A stretch of 64,000 bases of DNA from Giesbergeria anulus (GTDB lineage Bacteria; Pseudomonadota; Gammaproteobacteria; Burkholderiales; Burkholderiaceae_C): contig NZ_FOGD01000013.1 of assembly GCF_900111115.1 (NCBI RefSeq), positions 1 to 64,000 of the forward strand. The letters are read 5' to 3'. Shown piece after piece: positions 8,561-17,117 of the stretch; position 1 is the stretch's first letter; every line of letters starts with the position of its first letter. Under the pieces are notes generated by a model, which made no database searches, was not told the DNA's origin, and saw only the letters and a list, made by a program, of their open reading frames with translations. Position numbers and translations under genes: made by a program.

Positions 8561-8699
8561 AAGCGTAGGGAGGTTAAAGTGGAATCAATTGCAAGGCCAG
8601 CGGTACACCAAACAAAACTTGACCTTTCTGGGCGGCTTTGTTGCGCAAGTCCATCTGGGGCGCTGTCCTGATGAACAAAAATCCTCAAACCCTACAGGG

Positions 8700-8954
8700 C
8701 TAAGAGAACTTACTTGGGGTCTGTAGCCTCAGCCTCAGCCTCAGCATCATCGAGTCCGTCGGCGATGGTTGAAACCCAAAATGCAGATAAAAGGCTTTCG
8801 CTTGTTCATTCAAAGCATGCACGAGCAGAGCCCGAACGCCAGCATTTTCTGAAACCGTCATGGCCCGAATCACGACATCCTGCAACAAAGCGGCTCCCAA
8901 TTTTCCAGCTACGTCGGGCCATGAGCTCGCTTTCCAGGCTGGCAAAGTCTGCAA
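8700..8954 (-). pseudogene. GNAT acetyltransferase (TacT/AtaT toxin type), 5'-truncated
   Basis: Only about 84 C-terminal residues remain: KLGAALLQDVVIRAM, GVRALLVHALNEQAKAFYLH and FGFQPSP match the acetyl-CoA-binding end of GNAT toxins that modify charged tRNA. A full toxin is about 160-170 residues, and the N-terminal half and the RHH antitoxin gene are missing. The downstream end is Leu/Arg-repetitive (MLRLRLRLQ). It is a decayed toxin-antitoxin remnant. Confidence 0.65.
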
Positions 8955-9076
8955 GACTTCGAGGTTAATGGCTTTTCAAAAAATCGCTGGCATCGCCCGG
9001 CTGTTTTCTGTAAGACTGTAGGTTTGAAAAACCTTGGATTTAGAGCTGTCTGCGCTGACACTTGGTCGTCTCAAAG

Positions 9077-9085
9077 TTATCCACA
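9077..9085 (+). promoter_or_regulatory. DnaA box
   Basis: TTATCCACA, a perfect match to the DnaA box consensus, lies immediately downstream of the Rep-like gene ending at 9088. It is a possible part of a replication origin. A single 9-mer can occur by chance. Confidence 0.45.
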
Positions 9086-9087
9086 GG

Positions 9088-10008
9088 TCACAAGTAAACA
9101 CCTTGAACTGCACGAAGCCGACCTGCTTCGATAGCTTCAACAAATGCTCTGCAGAACGGTCGAGCCAAGCGTCGCCCATCCCTTACCTCAATTAGCATTC
9201 CTAAGTTATCGACCATGACGAGCAGTTTGTCATCGCGGCTCTTGAATGTTCGGCCAGCCAAGGCTTCTGCTTTATGCTTGAGGTACTCGCGCTCTTCGAG
9301 GTCGGCAGCGCTGCGGGCCTCCTCTGTGGCACGCTTGCCAAAGTCCTTTCCTTTGGTCAACAAGGCACGTAGGTACGCGTAGAGAGCTCTCCCCTCTAGA
9401 CCCTCAAGGTACTTCCTTGTCGCAGCGACCACTGTGGAGAGGCGTTGCTGCGCTTGACTAGCAAGCTTCATGAGTTGTAGAACGCCTGAGCAGTGCATCC
9501 CTTGCTCCTTGACCAGCCAAGCAAGGTCTGTCGGCAACATGACCTTGCCAATACGCTCAAACCTGCCATTCTGTCGCAGAGGTGGGCTGCTGGACTGATT
9601 GGGGAGTTGGCTGTCCGAAATCTTCGATGGATACTTGTCGTTGACGCTCGCCTTGGCCTGCTTAGACAGTAAAAGTGTATCTAATAGTTTCTCCGTCGGG
9701 ATAAGTGGTGAGCTGGAACCGCGCAGCTCGGGTCTGGCCCGCTGCTCGCGTTTTATCAGTCCGCGCAGCTCCAGCCAGCGGACTACGCGATGAACTGTTT
9801 CAACTGATTTTCCTGATTCCTCAGCAATTTTGGCGCGACTAGCCACAATTGGAGAATCCGGCCGTTTTAGGTTGATTTTCTTAATGATTCGCAGAATGAC
9901 GCGGATGTAACCATCAGGTACTTCTTTGAAAACAGGGGATTCATCTAAGGCGGCACATGCCCGGCTGATGAGCGATGGGTAAACCGTAGGGACGATAGCA
10001 GTCATCAC
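9088..10008 (-). CDS. Winged-helix DNA-binding protein, possible plasmid replication initiator
   Basis: A 306-residue protein. Residues about 55-95 form a winged helix (SRAKIAEESGKSVETVHRVV, then WLELRGLIKREQR). A linker rich in Ser/Pro/Gln follows, then a helical C-terminal domain (LPTDLAWLVKEQGMHCSGVL, LEGRALYAYLRALL, GRRLARPFCRAFVEAI). It lies next to parB/parA and parS-like sites with a DnaA box at its 3' end, which is the setting of Rep proteins in partition modules. The role is inferred from context. It could instead be a regulator of the par locus. Confidence 0.5.
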   Translation of the reverse strand: MMTAIVPTVYPSLISRACAALDESPVFKEVPDGYIRVILRIIKKINLKRPDSPIVASRAKIAEESGKSVETVHRVVRWLELRGLIKREQRARPELRGSSSPLIPTEKLLDTLLLSKQAKASVNDKYPSKISDSQLPNQSSSPPLRQNGRFERIGKVMLPTDLAWLVKEQGMHCSGVLQLMKLASQAQQRLSTVVAATRKYLEGLEGRALYAYLRALLTKGKDFGKRATEEARSAADLEEREYLKHKAEALAGRTFKSRDDKLLVMVDNLGMLIEVRDGRRLARPFCRAFVEAIEAGRLRAVQGVYL

Positions 10009-10137
10009 AATTTTCTCTCAAGATACGAAGTTCCTTGACGAAAAGCGACCACTTTCCTAAAATTCACGCGTTTGTGAGGCTTTTGACCGATTGGCGTCGG
10101 TTTAGGCTAAGTGATTGGGATTCATCAAAATTCCTAG

Positions 10138-10170
10138 AAACCCTCAGAGTTGGCGCTCTGGGGGTTTTTG
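10138..10170 (+). terminator. Rho-independent terminator-like hairpin
   Basis: The arms 10138-10149 and 10156-10167 pair over 12 bp (one G-T) around a 6-nt loop, and the right side runs into TTTTTGTTT. It lies in the gene-free stretch between the Rep-like gene and parB. Confidence 0.6.
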
Positions 10171-10231
10171 TTTGTACGGGGCGTTTTAGGCTACTTCATG
10201 TGAGTTTTCCAAATTCATGGTTCCAAATGCA

Positions 10232-10258
10232 CCGAACCCCGCATTAAGCGGGGTTCGG
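10232..10258. repeat. Perfect 11-bp hairpin
   Basis: CCGAACCCCGC-ATTAA-GCGGGGTTCGG, with no T-tract after it. It is 124 bp before the first parS-like palindrome and may belong to the origin/partition region. Confidence 0.5.
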
Positions 10259-10381
10259 CAGCTGGGTTTAGGTAGCGAGTTGACTAAGTCTTGTGAGGCC
10301 TAGACATTTTGACCACAAACTAGCACGTAGGTTAGCTGAGTGCATGTTGTTGTGGATAAGGGTCATCAGACGAGCCAAAGT

Positions 10382-10582
10382 GTTTAGTTGACTAAACGCA
10401 CAGTTACTGGGCGTGCACAAGTGTCCTTGAGTTTCAGTCAAAAAATTAGTCCCTGGTCGGATAGAGTGCACAAGGGATGCGGAGTTTAGTTGACTAAACG
10501 GTTCCGCTCCGATTCGAGGTAGAGCCCGAGTCTTACCAATCTCGCTGGTCATGAGGTTCTCTCGGTGTTTAGTTGACTAAAC
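10382..10582. promoter_or_regulatory. Three parS-like palindromes (partition centromere)
   Basis: GTTTAGTTGACTAAAC occurs three times without mismatch: 10382-10397, 10484-10499 and 10567-10582. Each has perfect 7-bp arms around a TG centre. The core TTTAG..CTAAA resembles the KorB operator of IncP plasmids, and the adjacent ParB is KorB-like, so these are probably its binding sites, used for partition, autoregulation or both. The last copy ends 4 nt from the parB stop. An open frame of 94 codons on the minus strand (10268-10552) covers the sites but looks accidental. Confidence 0.78.
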
Positions 10583-10586
10583 AGAG

Positions 10587-11588
10587 TCATAGCTCTACGT
10601 GTTTTTCATCCGCATCTTCTGCGGTGGCTGGTGCAATCGCAGCTATCTCCAAGAGCTCTTCCAGCCCTTGGGCGAAGGCCTCGCGCTGCTCAGCAGATAC
10701 TGTGATGACCAATTCGAAAGAGTCACCACGCTGCTTGTAAACGCCGTTTGCGTACCGAATAGTCTTGCCAGCCGTCTTGGCTTTTTGGGCATTTGGATTT
10801 AGCAGAGCCTGAACTTGATTCGTCAGCCAGCGCTGCGTCTGGTCTTCGCTCGCATACTTATTCGCAAGAGAAACCGTTTTTCTAATGCCAGCTTTGTCGT
10901 AGAGCTTCGCGAGCTGATACGCCTCTGTAGCACCGAACTTACCCGGATGGAGGCGAATAATCTCGAGCACATCTTCGGGCAGTTTCCCGTAGGCTCGGTA
11001 AAAGCTCATCATTGTTTTTGATAGCTTGGCCCTGCGGGCAATTTCTGCCGCCGTTTCCCCGGCTGCGATGAGCTTCTCATAGAACATCGCACGGTCTAGG
11101 TCGCAGTGCTGAGACCTGCCTTCGTTTTGTTCATAACCAAACCAAGCCGACTCCTGCATGCTAAGGTCGGTGTGAATCTCTGCGAGCAAGGTGTCGAACA
11201 CCTTGTGCTCACGGCATGCCTGGACACGAGTCCAGCCGTCGCAGATGATAAAGCGACCAGCAGCGGATGGATTGGGTATAACGTGTATGGGGTCGTGCTG
11301 ACCTTGGACTCGCAAGTCTTCAGCCCGGTCTCGAATCATTTCCGGTGTGTAGACTTCGCGCGGTGCCAGCGGATTGGGGTCAATCAGGTTGACATTGACC
11401 GTGGTCAGCTTGCGACCCCCATTTGAGGTCTCTGGCGGGGCTACTTTATCTTGGGTTTCTATAAGGGGCGTTGTTTCATCACGGGCAACAGGACCAGGGA
11501 TGTCTGGAAGTCCGTACATTGGTGTCGCAGGCACCACGGCACCGGACTTGATGAGGCCAGACAGTTTTGGAAGGGGCTTCGACATCAT
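10587..11588 (-). CDS. parB: ParB/KorB-like partition protein
   Basis: A 333-residue protein. The N-terminal ParB/Srx domain (about residues 65-160) carries LIDPNPLAPRE and GRFIICDGWTRVQACREH, in the position of the CTPase/GERR-type region. The helix-turn-helix follows (AAEIARRAKLSKTMMSFYRA), then a KorB-like middle and a C-terminal dimerisation part. It binds parS and, with ParA, segregates plasmid copies. Its start overlaps the parA stop by 4 nt, indicating one operon, and three parS-like palindromes lie just downstream. Confidence 0.88.
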   Translation of the reverse strand: MMSKPLPKLSGLIKSGAVVPATPMYGLPDIPGPVARDETTPLIETQDKVAPPETSNGGRKLTTVNVNLIDPNPLAPREVYTPEMIRDRAEDLRVQGQHDPIHVIPNPSAAGRFIICDGWTRVQACREHKVFDTLLAEIHTDLSMQESAWFGYEQNEGRSQHCDLDRAMFYEKLIAAGETAAEIARRAKLSKTMMSFYRAYGKLPEDVLEIIRLHPGKFGATEAYQLAKLYDKAGIRKTVSLANKYASEDQTQRWLTNQVQALLNPNAQKAKTAGKTIRYANGVYKQRGDSFELVITVSAEQREAFAQGLEELLEIAAIAPATAEDADEKHVEL

Positions 11589-12652
11589 TCCTCTCCTGCC
11601 GGCAGGCCAGGCATGGTAATACCGTAGCTCCGGATGAGGCTCTTGGCTACATCAATCACTGCAGCGGCACCCACGGAGCTCGATTCGAATTCCACCAGAG
11701 GCCCTGTGTCCTCTTTTGCAGCCGGACTGAGCTGACGCGCAAATCCTGAAAACTGCGGAATGATAGAGTCATTGAGCATGCTGCCATACTTTGAGTACAA
11801 AAAGCCCATTGATTCACGCACGTGTTTCAGACTTGGGTGGTACTTGTTGATGACAACTTCCATCCCGATATTTGCACCGGTGACGGCTTTAATTTCAGCC
11901 AAGTTGGATGCAAGAGAGTCCAGCGCCCGGAGGCAGCTACCCTCAGGTTCCACGACGGTCAAAACTTTGCCGGACTGCTTTGCGGCAAACGAGAAGGCAA
12001 GCCCAATGGGAGTGGTTCCGGGTGCGGTGTCGACTACTATGACGTCGTAATGCTGGGCGAAGAATGTGCTGTTTCGATTCAAGAACAACTCAGCACGTGT
12101 GTGGCTCGACATCACAGCAACCAAACTGGCGTCTGTCTCAGCCAAGGTGATGTCAGACGGAATCAGGTCCAGTAAGCCGTCCTGATAGATGTGTTTGATT
12201 GCACTAGAGAGGTCTTCATCCGGTGAGCTGGTCGATTTCCTCAAAAAATGGCCAATGTGCAGGATGTCGGTGTCGTAGACGGCAGTCTCTATGCCGAGTA
12301 AGTTGGATGCGGATGCTTGCGGGTCTGCATCAATCATCAGGACGCGGTAGCCCATCATTGACATCGCTGCTGCGACATTGACAGAAATACTCGTTTTTCC
12401 GACGCCACCCTTGGTCATCCGGGTGACAATGACCGGCGGCAATTTGGTTATCAAAGGAAGCTGGCTGATAGCCGGTGGTTCGATACCTGCTGCCCGATAC
12501 CTCGCAGCGCGGATATCCGATGGCAGATATCGCATGTGGTGCTGTCCTGCAGGCTTCTCGCGTCCACAGAGTTCCTGCAGCTTTTTTGCAGACACATCTA
12601 GATTAGATAGCGTGAGCGCTACCGACGTTTTGAAATCAATTGCCCGAGCCAT
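11585..12652 (-). CDS. parA: ParA partition ATPase with N-terminal DNA-binding region
   Basis: A 355-residue protein of the large (class Ia) ParA type. The first ~80 residues form a DNA-binding extension (LSNLDVSAKKLQELCGRE), and the ATPase starts with the deviant Walker A MTKGGVGKTSISVNVA, followed by LMIDADPQASASNLLG and VIVVDTAPGTTP. Proteins of this size repress their own promoter, and a 10-bp inverted repeat sits 3 nt upstream of the start. It drives segregation with ParB. Confidence 0.9.
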   Translation of the reverse strand: MARAIDFKTSVALTLSNLDVSAKKLQELCGREKPAGQHHMRYLPSDIRAARYRAAGIEPPAISQLPLITKLPPVIVTRMTKGGVGKTSISVNVAAAMSMMGYRVLMIDADPQASASNLLGIETAVYDTDILHIGHFLRKSTSSPDEDLSSAIKHIYQDGLLDLIPSDITLAETDASLVAVMSSHTRAELFLNRNSTFFAQHYDVIVVDTAPGTTPIGLAFSFAAKQSGKVLTVVEPEGSCLRALDSLASNLAEIKAVTGANIGMEVVINKYHPSLKHVRESMGFLYSKYGSMLNDSIIPQFSGFARQLSPAAKEDTGPLVEFESSSVGAAAVIDVAKSLIRSYGITMPGLPAGEE

Positions 12653-12655
12653 AAA

Positions 12656-12682
12656 TGTCCCACATTGTCAACATGTGCGACA
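12656..12682 (-). promoter_or_regulatory. parA operator inverted repeat
   Basis: TGTCCCACAT (12656-12665) and ATGTGCGACA (12673-12682) are 10-bp arms with one mismatch and a 7-bp spacer, right at the parA start. A minus-strand promoter TTGCAA, 17 nt, TATGCT lies just upstream, so ParA bound here would block it. The 12683-12874 stretch otherwise is A/T-rich and gene-free. Confidence 0.6.
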
Positions 12683-12874
12683 GCATATCTCTAGAATAAA
12701 TTATTTGCAAGTTTTTTTAGATTAATTGAGAAAAAACTATGAAGAAAATTTAAACTTCAAAAAATCTAAGAAAATTGGGAAAGGTATCTTTCGTATAACT
12801 AGCCCGAAAGTTTCGCACCACCCCTTACTAGGTGGTGTGAGAGGGGCGCAGCCTAGAGCTGTCCCCTATCCCAA

Positions 12875-14707
12875 TCAATCCGCAAAAAACTTGCTGCTTT
12901 CCTCGAGCATCCGCACCCGCTCGGCTTGGACATAGATGCTCGTCGTCTGAATGGATGCGTGCCCCATGATGCGTTGCAAGACATCGATGGGCATTTTTTT
13001 GGCAGCAGCATGGGTACCGAAGGTGTGCCGGAAAGCATGGGGTGCGGCTTTGAGCAACAAATCCCGTTGCTCAGTGGTAAGCGCCAATTGTGCGTTTTGG
13101 GCCAGGGCCCGCAGCGTCTTAGTCACCACTTGGTACAGGGCATCGGGCGTAAATGGGGCCCCCGCCAGCCCTAGCCCTTGCGCCTCCCCCTCTGGCGCGG
13201 TGAGGTGCTTGGCCAGGGCACTTTGAGCATTCGACAACACCACAGGGGACACCAGTGCAAGCCCACTGGCACTATCCTCAAAGTCGTGTCCCCTGTCTGC
13301 CCAGTGCGCCTGAAGCACGTCAATAACCCTGGGAGGCAGAAAGACCGTGCGCCACTTGTTTCGCTTGCCCAGTGTTTTCAGCTCCCACAGTGGCTTCCCG
13401 GGAACCGGACGCACGTCTCGGCGTAAGGCGCGGCAGACCTCTTCTCGCCGCAACCCTGAAAACCCCATGAGCAAAATAGCCGCGCGGGCTAATCTGTACT
13501 GGACGCCTGCTACCCGCTCATCTTTGGGCCCAACGCGCTCGCCCGCTATCGGCGCTGACTGGTCACAGACCGCATCCAGTAGTCCACCCGGCTTGGAGAG
13601 TTCAGTCCAAAGTTCTACAGGCAGGGCCTTCTCAATTTCAATGGAGGTCTCTTTCTGAGCTACTGACGGGTCCGCGACGGTGACCCATGGGTTGCCGCCG
13701 AGATACCTGACTTTGACCAACCACTCAAAGCAGGCCCGGATGACTTGTACCGCGTAGCGCTGAGATGTCGGGGCCAGTTGGCCGTTAAAAGGCTTCCAGC
13801 GATGAGAATGCCGTGGGGCCCACGTACCAATCCAGTGGGCTGGAATGTTCGCCAGAAAGTCTTTGTAGGCTTCACATTCATCGGTGAGCACGGAAGAGAG
13901 CTGGGTTTTCTGCTCCAACGAGCACCACAGCAGAAAGCGCTCTAACTCTTTGCGGTAGGCCTTCAGGGTTTTGTCTTGGCCTCGAAATTTGTACAGATAC
14001 GCTTTCAGGGCATCCAGGTCATTGCGTGCGGATATGAGGCAAAAGCTCTCACACCGGTTTCGGCCATGTAGGCGATAGGTGTCGGCTGGCAAACTGGCAA
14101 TATGCTCCAAGGGGGCCAGCAGCTCCACGCCGGTGACGGCTATCAAGTGCCGCGAGGGCTCATCTGGGGACACTTTGAGCGGCCCAAGCTGGGGGTGCTT
14201 AGCGAACCAATTCTGGATGGCTTGGGCTTTTTTAACGCCGATGCGGGGTACCGCGCGGTACCAACTTTCCCCACGTTGCTCGATGTAGGCCTTGAGCTGT
14301 TCTATGGTCTTGATTTTCTCCATGCGCAGTGCCCGAACCACCCGGGGCTTAAACCACATGTCCAGCTTGTCAGCTATCAGCGCCATGGTCATGTTGGAGT
14401 CAGCAACTTGGACCAGATAGTCAATCGCGGATTTAGACCATGAATTGGTTTTGTAAGAGGTGGCCAGGATGGGGGCCAGCGCCGGGTTCTTGGTTTCTAG
14501 GCGACGCACCAGCTGCTGGCACAGGTCGGTAAGCCGCTTGCCCAGAGCTTCGAAGGTTGTGCACCCTAGCTCCTCGAGCATGTCCTCGGTGTAGTACAGG
14601 TTCGCAATGTGCGTGAGGGGAATGTTGTTGAGCCGAGCGCGCAATGCCGTGAAGTCCACGCGGGTGTAGCGGAAGGTTCTACGGGCAATGGAGGCGGTCT
14701 GGGCCAT
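12875..14707 (-). CDS. Tyrosine recombinase / integrase (DUF3701 type)
   Basis: A 610-residue integrase. The start at ATG 14707 is preferred over an upstream TTG (14737) because AAAGGAAA lies about 8 nt before it. The N-terminal ~90 residues match the DUF3701 extension of large plasmid/ICE integrases, followed by a SAM-like core-binding domain. The catalytic domain shows GFSGLRREEVCRALRRD (first Arg), HAFRHTFGTHAA (HxxR), MGHASIQTTSIY (final His and Tyr). All catalytic residues are present. It may integrate the element, resolve multimers or move the adjacent cassette. The iteron-like repeats and an inverted repeat lie upstream. Confidence 0.88.
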   Translation of the reverse strand: MAQTASIARRTFRYTRVDFTALRARLNNIPLTHIANLYYTEDMLEELGCTTFEALGKRLTDLCQQLVRRLETKNPALAPILATSYKTNSWSKSAIDYLVQVADSNMTMALIADKLDMWFKPRVVRALRMEKIKTIEQLKAYIEQRGESWYRAVPRIGVKKAQAIQNWFAKHPQLGPLKVSPDEPSRHLIAVTGVELLAPLEHIASLPADTYRLHGRNRCESFCLISARNDLDALKAYLYKFRGQDKTLKAYRKELERFLLWCSLEQKTQLSSVLTDECEAYKDFLANIPAHWIGTWAPRHSHRWKPFNGQLAPTSQRYAVQVIRACFEWLVKVRYLGGNPWVTVADPSVAQKETSIEIEKALPVELWTELSKPGGLLDAVCDQSAPIAGERVGPKDERVAGVQYRLARAAILLMGFSGLRREEVCRALRRDVRPVPGKPLWELKTLGKRNKWRTVFLPPRVIDVLQAHWADRGHDFEDSASGLALVSPVVLSNAQSALAKHLTAPEGEAQGLGLAGAPFTPDALYQVVTKTLRALAQNAQLALTTEQRDLLLKAAPHAFRHTFGTHAAAKKMPIDVLQRIMGHASIQTTSIYVQAERVRMLEESSKFFAD

Positions 14708-14864
14708 AGTTGTATTTCCTTTGAAATTAGCAACCAATTATCAGGGCTGAACATCCAAAAGATTGGTGATTGGTGGCATGAGCACCAAGTAGCCCCGAGC
14801 CCAAGGGCAGCAGCTTTAAGCAAGGTGCCTTCAGGATTTTTAGGCATAGGGCTGTCACATCCCC

Positions 14865-14893
14865 GGCTTAACCTTGCATAAAGGGGTTAAGCC
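14865..14893. repeat. 9-bp inverted repeat upstream of the integrase
   Basis: GGCTTAACC (14865-14873) and GGTTAAGCC (14885-14893) flank an 11-bp spacer. A looser CATAGGGCT/CATAGCCCT pair surrounds it. It could be a recombinase core site or an operator. Confidence 0.45.
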
Positions 14894-14959
14894 CATAGCC
14901 CTAACCCCATAAACTTTTAGGAAGCCTTTCTAATGACTTCCTAAAGAAGTCTAAAGAGC

Positions 14960-15039
14960 CTGGCTTTTGCTACGCGGTTCCTGGCTTATGCTACACGCCC
15001 GCTGGCTTTTGCTACACGCTACCTGGCTTATGCTACACG
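14960..15039 (+). repeat. Four iteron-like direct repeats, 21-bp period
   Basis: CTGGCTTTTGCTACGCG (14960), CTGGCTTATGCTACACG (14981), CTGGCTTTTGCTACACG (15002) and CTGGCTTATGCTACACG (15023) recur at exactly 21 bp, two helical turns, alternating TTTT and TTAT. This spacing puts a bound protein on the same DNA face, as in iteron origins or incompatibility loci. No protein was shown to bind. They lie between the integrase and the ProQ/FinO gene. Confidence 0.7.
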
Positions 15040-15208
15040 CCACCCCAGTGTTTGGGCTAAAAACTGATACTAACCGCGCCAGACCTGCCATTGTGCTTGC
15101 CGGAAGGGACTCGATGTTGTACGGAGGAGGTGGCAAACCTGTGGAGGCTCTAGAGCCTGCTCCTTTGATAGTATGGCCGGTATGTAGACCTACACCCTCG
15201 CTGACAAA

Positions 15209-15826
15209 ATGAGACCTACCCTCACGCTGAAAAAACGTCCAGCCGCTCCGGCCCCTTCCGATGCCGCGGAGGAGCCACCACCGGCCGATGCTGCGGCGCT
15301 CCAGCCTGCGCCCATGCCGACTGAAAACCAGCCCAAGGCGAGCAAGGCCGCCAAGCCTTCGGCCAAAGAGCTCAAAGAAGCCAGAGCCGCAGCCAATCGC
15401 TTGTTGGGCCAAGAGCAATACGCTCGCCGGGCCGCTTACCTGTCAAAGATGGAGCCGATTGTCCAAGCCCATTTGAACAACCAGCCCTTGATGCGTGACA
15501 CCATGGTGGTGGATGGCGTGGAGTGTCTCCGGCCGTTGGTCATTGGCGTGCACAAGACTTTTCTGGCCCAGCTGCTCAGCCTGCCCGAGGCGCAAGGCTG
15601 CTCCAACACGGTGATTAACGATTTAATCAAAGCTGTGATGGAGGCCCATGTTAGAAAGTCGCAGTACATGCACGGCCTGTTGAAATTTCCGCACCGCTTC
15701 GACTTGGAAGGAAACCCGGCGGGTGTTGTCGGTGATGAGCTGAGAAAGCGCGTTCAAGCCCGGCTGCACAAGCTCAGCCAGAAGAAGGCCAAGCACCAGC
15801 CTGAGGCCGATAGCGCCACTTCCTGA
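15209..15826 (+). CDS. ProQ/FinO-domain RNA-binding protein
   Basis: A 205-residue protein. The first ~60 residues are a disordered Ala/Pro/Lys-rich tail. Residues about 85-180 match the ProQ/FinO domain: RPLVIGVHKTFLAQLL, NTVINDLIKAVMEAHVRKSQY, FPHRFDLEGNPAGVVGDEL. Such proteins bind structured RNAs, and plasmid copies act as FinO-type chaperones for antisense control of conjugation or replication. It is the only gene in this interval, 170 nt downstream of the 21-bp repeats. No tra genes are visible in the window, so its target is unknown. Confidence 0.75.
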   Translation: MRPTLTLKKRPAAPAPSDAAEEPPPADAAALQPAPMPTENQPKASKAAKPSAKELKEARAAANRLLGQEQYARRAAYLSKMEPIVQAHLNNQPLMRDTMVVDGVECLRPLVIGVHKTFLAQLLSLPEAQGCSNTVINDLIKAVMEAHVRKSQYMHGLLKFPHRFDLEGNPAGVVGDELRKRVQARLHKLSQKKAKHQPEADSATS

Positions 15827-15892
15827 GCCCGTGGGTGGTTCAGAGTCAGACCGCGATAGGTTGCATCCAGCCCAAAATGCGCAACACAAATA

Positions 15893-15910
15893 GCATTTTT
15901 CTAAAAATGC
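15893..15910. repeat. 8-bp hairpin in the gene-free stretch 15827-16071
   Basis: GCATTTTT-CT-AAAAATGC, 67 bp after the end of the ProQ/FinO gene. It may act as its terminator, although no T-tract follows. Nothing else is recognised in this stretch. Confidence 0.4.
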
Positions 15911-16071
15911 GACCATGCAGCCCTTGCCGCTAGATGCTGGGCTGAGCTTGAAGCCGTTGGGTTTGCTTGCGAACGCCATCGATGATGGACTCAGCCAAGT
16001 GTCCAGCGCCCCACCAACTCCCCATTAGCCCAGACAGCCAGCGGCTGGGAGCTTGAGCGACGGGCCATGGC

Positions 16072-16338
16072 TTACCACTCCACCGTCTGGGTGTCAGGAG
16101 TCTGTGGGGCCGACTCGCGCGACTGCACGGTCAGCTGTAGGCCCAACTGGGCACACAGGGCTAAGAGCTGGTCAACGCTCAACGTCCCGGGTGCGCGCTC
16201 AAGTTCAGACACACGTCGCTGGCTCAGCCCAAGGCGCTGCCCGAGCTGGGCCTGCGTGAGTTTGAGGTTTTTGCGCGTACCTTGTAAGACGACTCCCAAC
16301 TGGGATGCCATGACGAGAGGTTGCGTTCGATGGAGCAT
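16072..16338 (-). CDS. HipB-like XRE-family regulator (orphan antitoxin)
   Basis: An 88-residue protein with a single Cro/C1 helix-turn-helix (LGVVLQGTRKNLKLTQAQLG, then QRLGLSQRRVSELER) and the short HipB-type tail (LDQLLALCAQLGLQLTV in style). No toxin gene accompanies it on the minus strand. The nearest hipA genes are at 17.5 and 19.9 kb on the other strand. It may start at an internal ATG nine codons in. Confidence 0.75.
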   Translation of the reverse strand: MLHRTQPLVMASQLGVVLQGTRKNLKLTQAQLGQRLGLSQRRVSELERAPGTLSVDQLLALCAQLGLQLTVQSRESAPQTPDTQTVEW

Positions 16339-16493
16339 GGGTTTACTGCTTATGTCAGTAAACGTATTTTAGCGGTATTTGGTCTAAAACGTAAATAGCG
16401 GGATATCCGGTAATTTGACCCAGGTAATTCAGAGTGCTGTGCCGAGGATGTCTTCGCGGTGCAGCCGCTCGGGCCAAACGTGCAGTGCGTGGG

Positions 16494-16820
16494 TCATGTT
16501 TGCCGAGCCTCAAAGTTGGGGTCGCTGGTCACAGAGGATGGGAGAGCTGCTTTGGCCGTAGCTGCTTCGTGTACCCACAGATGTTCCTTAGGCAGTACCA
16601 TCAGCATCAGCCCCAGGCCATCGAGCACGGCCAATGCCTTGTCCAATCGGACCGAACCGTGGCCGTTTTCTAGTCTCGACATCAGGTCTACCGATACTCC
16701 GATGAGTGCGGCGGTGTCGTCAATGCGCAGCAGCTGGGCTTTCCGGCGCGCACGCACGATGGGACCCAGCGCAGTAGGTGTGGTCAGGATTGTCGGTTGG
16801 AGACTAGAGGAATCGGCCAT
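16494..16820 (-). CDS. XRE-family regulator (HipB-like) with strong operator array
   Basis: A 108-residue protein with a helix-turn-helix (IVRARRKAQLLRIDDTAALI, then GVSVDLMSRLENGHG) and a HipB-like LDKALAVLDGLGLMLMVLPK. Its start overlaps one ATTTCGGAATTTCAG element, and two 21-bp copies lie upstream, so it is probably autoregulated. No toxin ORF follows downstream before the next regulator. Confidence 0.72.
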   Translation of the reverse strand: MADSSSLQPTILTTPTALGPIVRARRKAQLLRIDDTAALIGVSVDLMSRLENGHGSVRLDKALAVLDGLGLMLMVLPKEHLWVHEAATAKAALPSSVTSDPNFEARQT

Positions 16821-16938
16821 TTCGGAATTTCAGTTATTGATTGCTGGGAGCAAGTCCAAGGATGGTTATTTCTGATATTCCGAAATATAGCGACTTATCA
16901 GGGCATCATCAACTGAAATTTCGGAATATCAGAAATAA
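16819..16938. promoter_or_regulatory. Operator cluster: perfect 21-bp inverted repeat plus a third copy
   Basis: The 21-mer at 16866-16886 (centre CTGATATTCCGAAA) is repeated exactly inverted at 16918-16938. A diverged third copy, ATTTCGGAATTTCAG, covers the start codon of the 16494-16820 regulator (16819-16833). The arrangement, three sites on one side of an XRE gene, suggests cooperative autorepression. Confidence 0.7.
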
Positions 16939-17117
16939 AGGCGTCAAGTTCTGCAACGCACGCGGTAGGTCTGCAATAGCAGCCTTCCAGCCAAAGGACG
17001 GTGGCATTCGCAGCATCCGTACCGAACACAGATTTCGTGTCTGCCGATAGTCGTCCAGCATTTCGTTCAGCGGCAACGTGGCGGTCGTGTATCGACTCGC
17101 ACCAAACGACCCCCTAA

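Noticed and set aside
8631-8894. CGGCTTTGTTGCG and TGCAACAAAGCGG as a possible insertion-sequence pair
   Set aside because: The right copy encodes the conserved GNAT residues (GAALLQ), so it is coding sequence rather than a terminal repeat.
10268-10552. 94-codon minus-strand ORF over the parS region
   Set aside because: It encodes two parS palindromes as repeated FSQLN and has no protein-like pattern; the DNA is explained by the partition sites.
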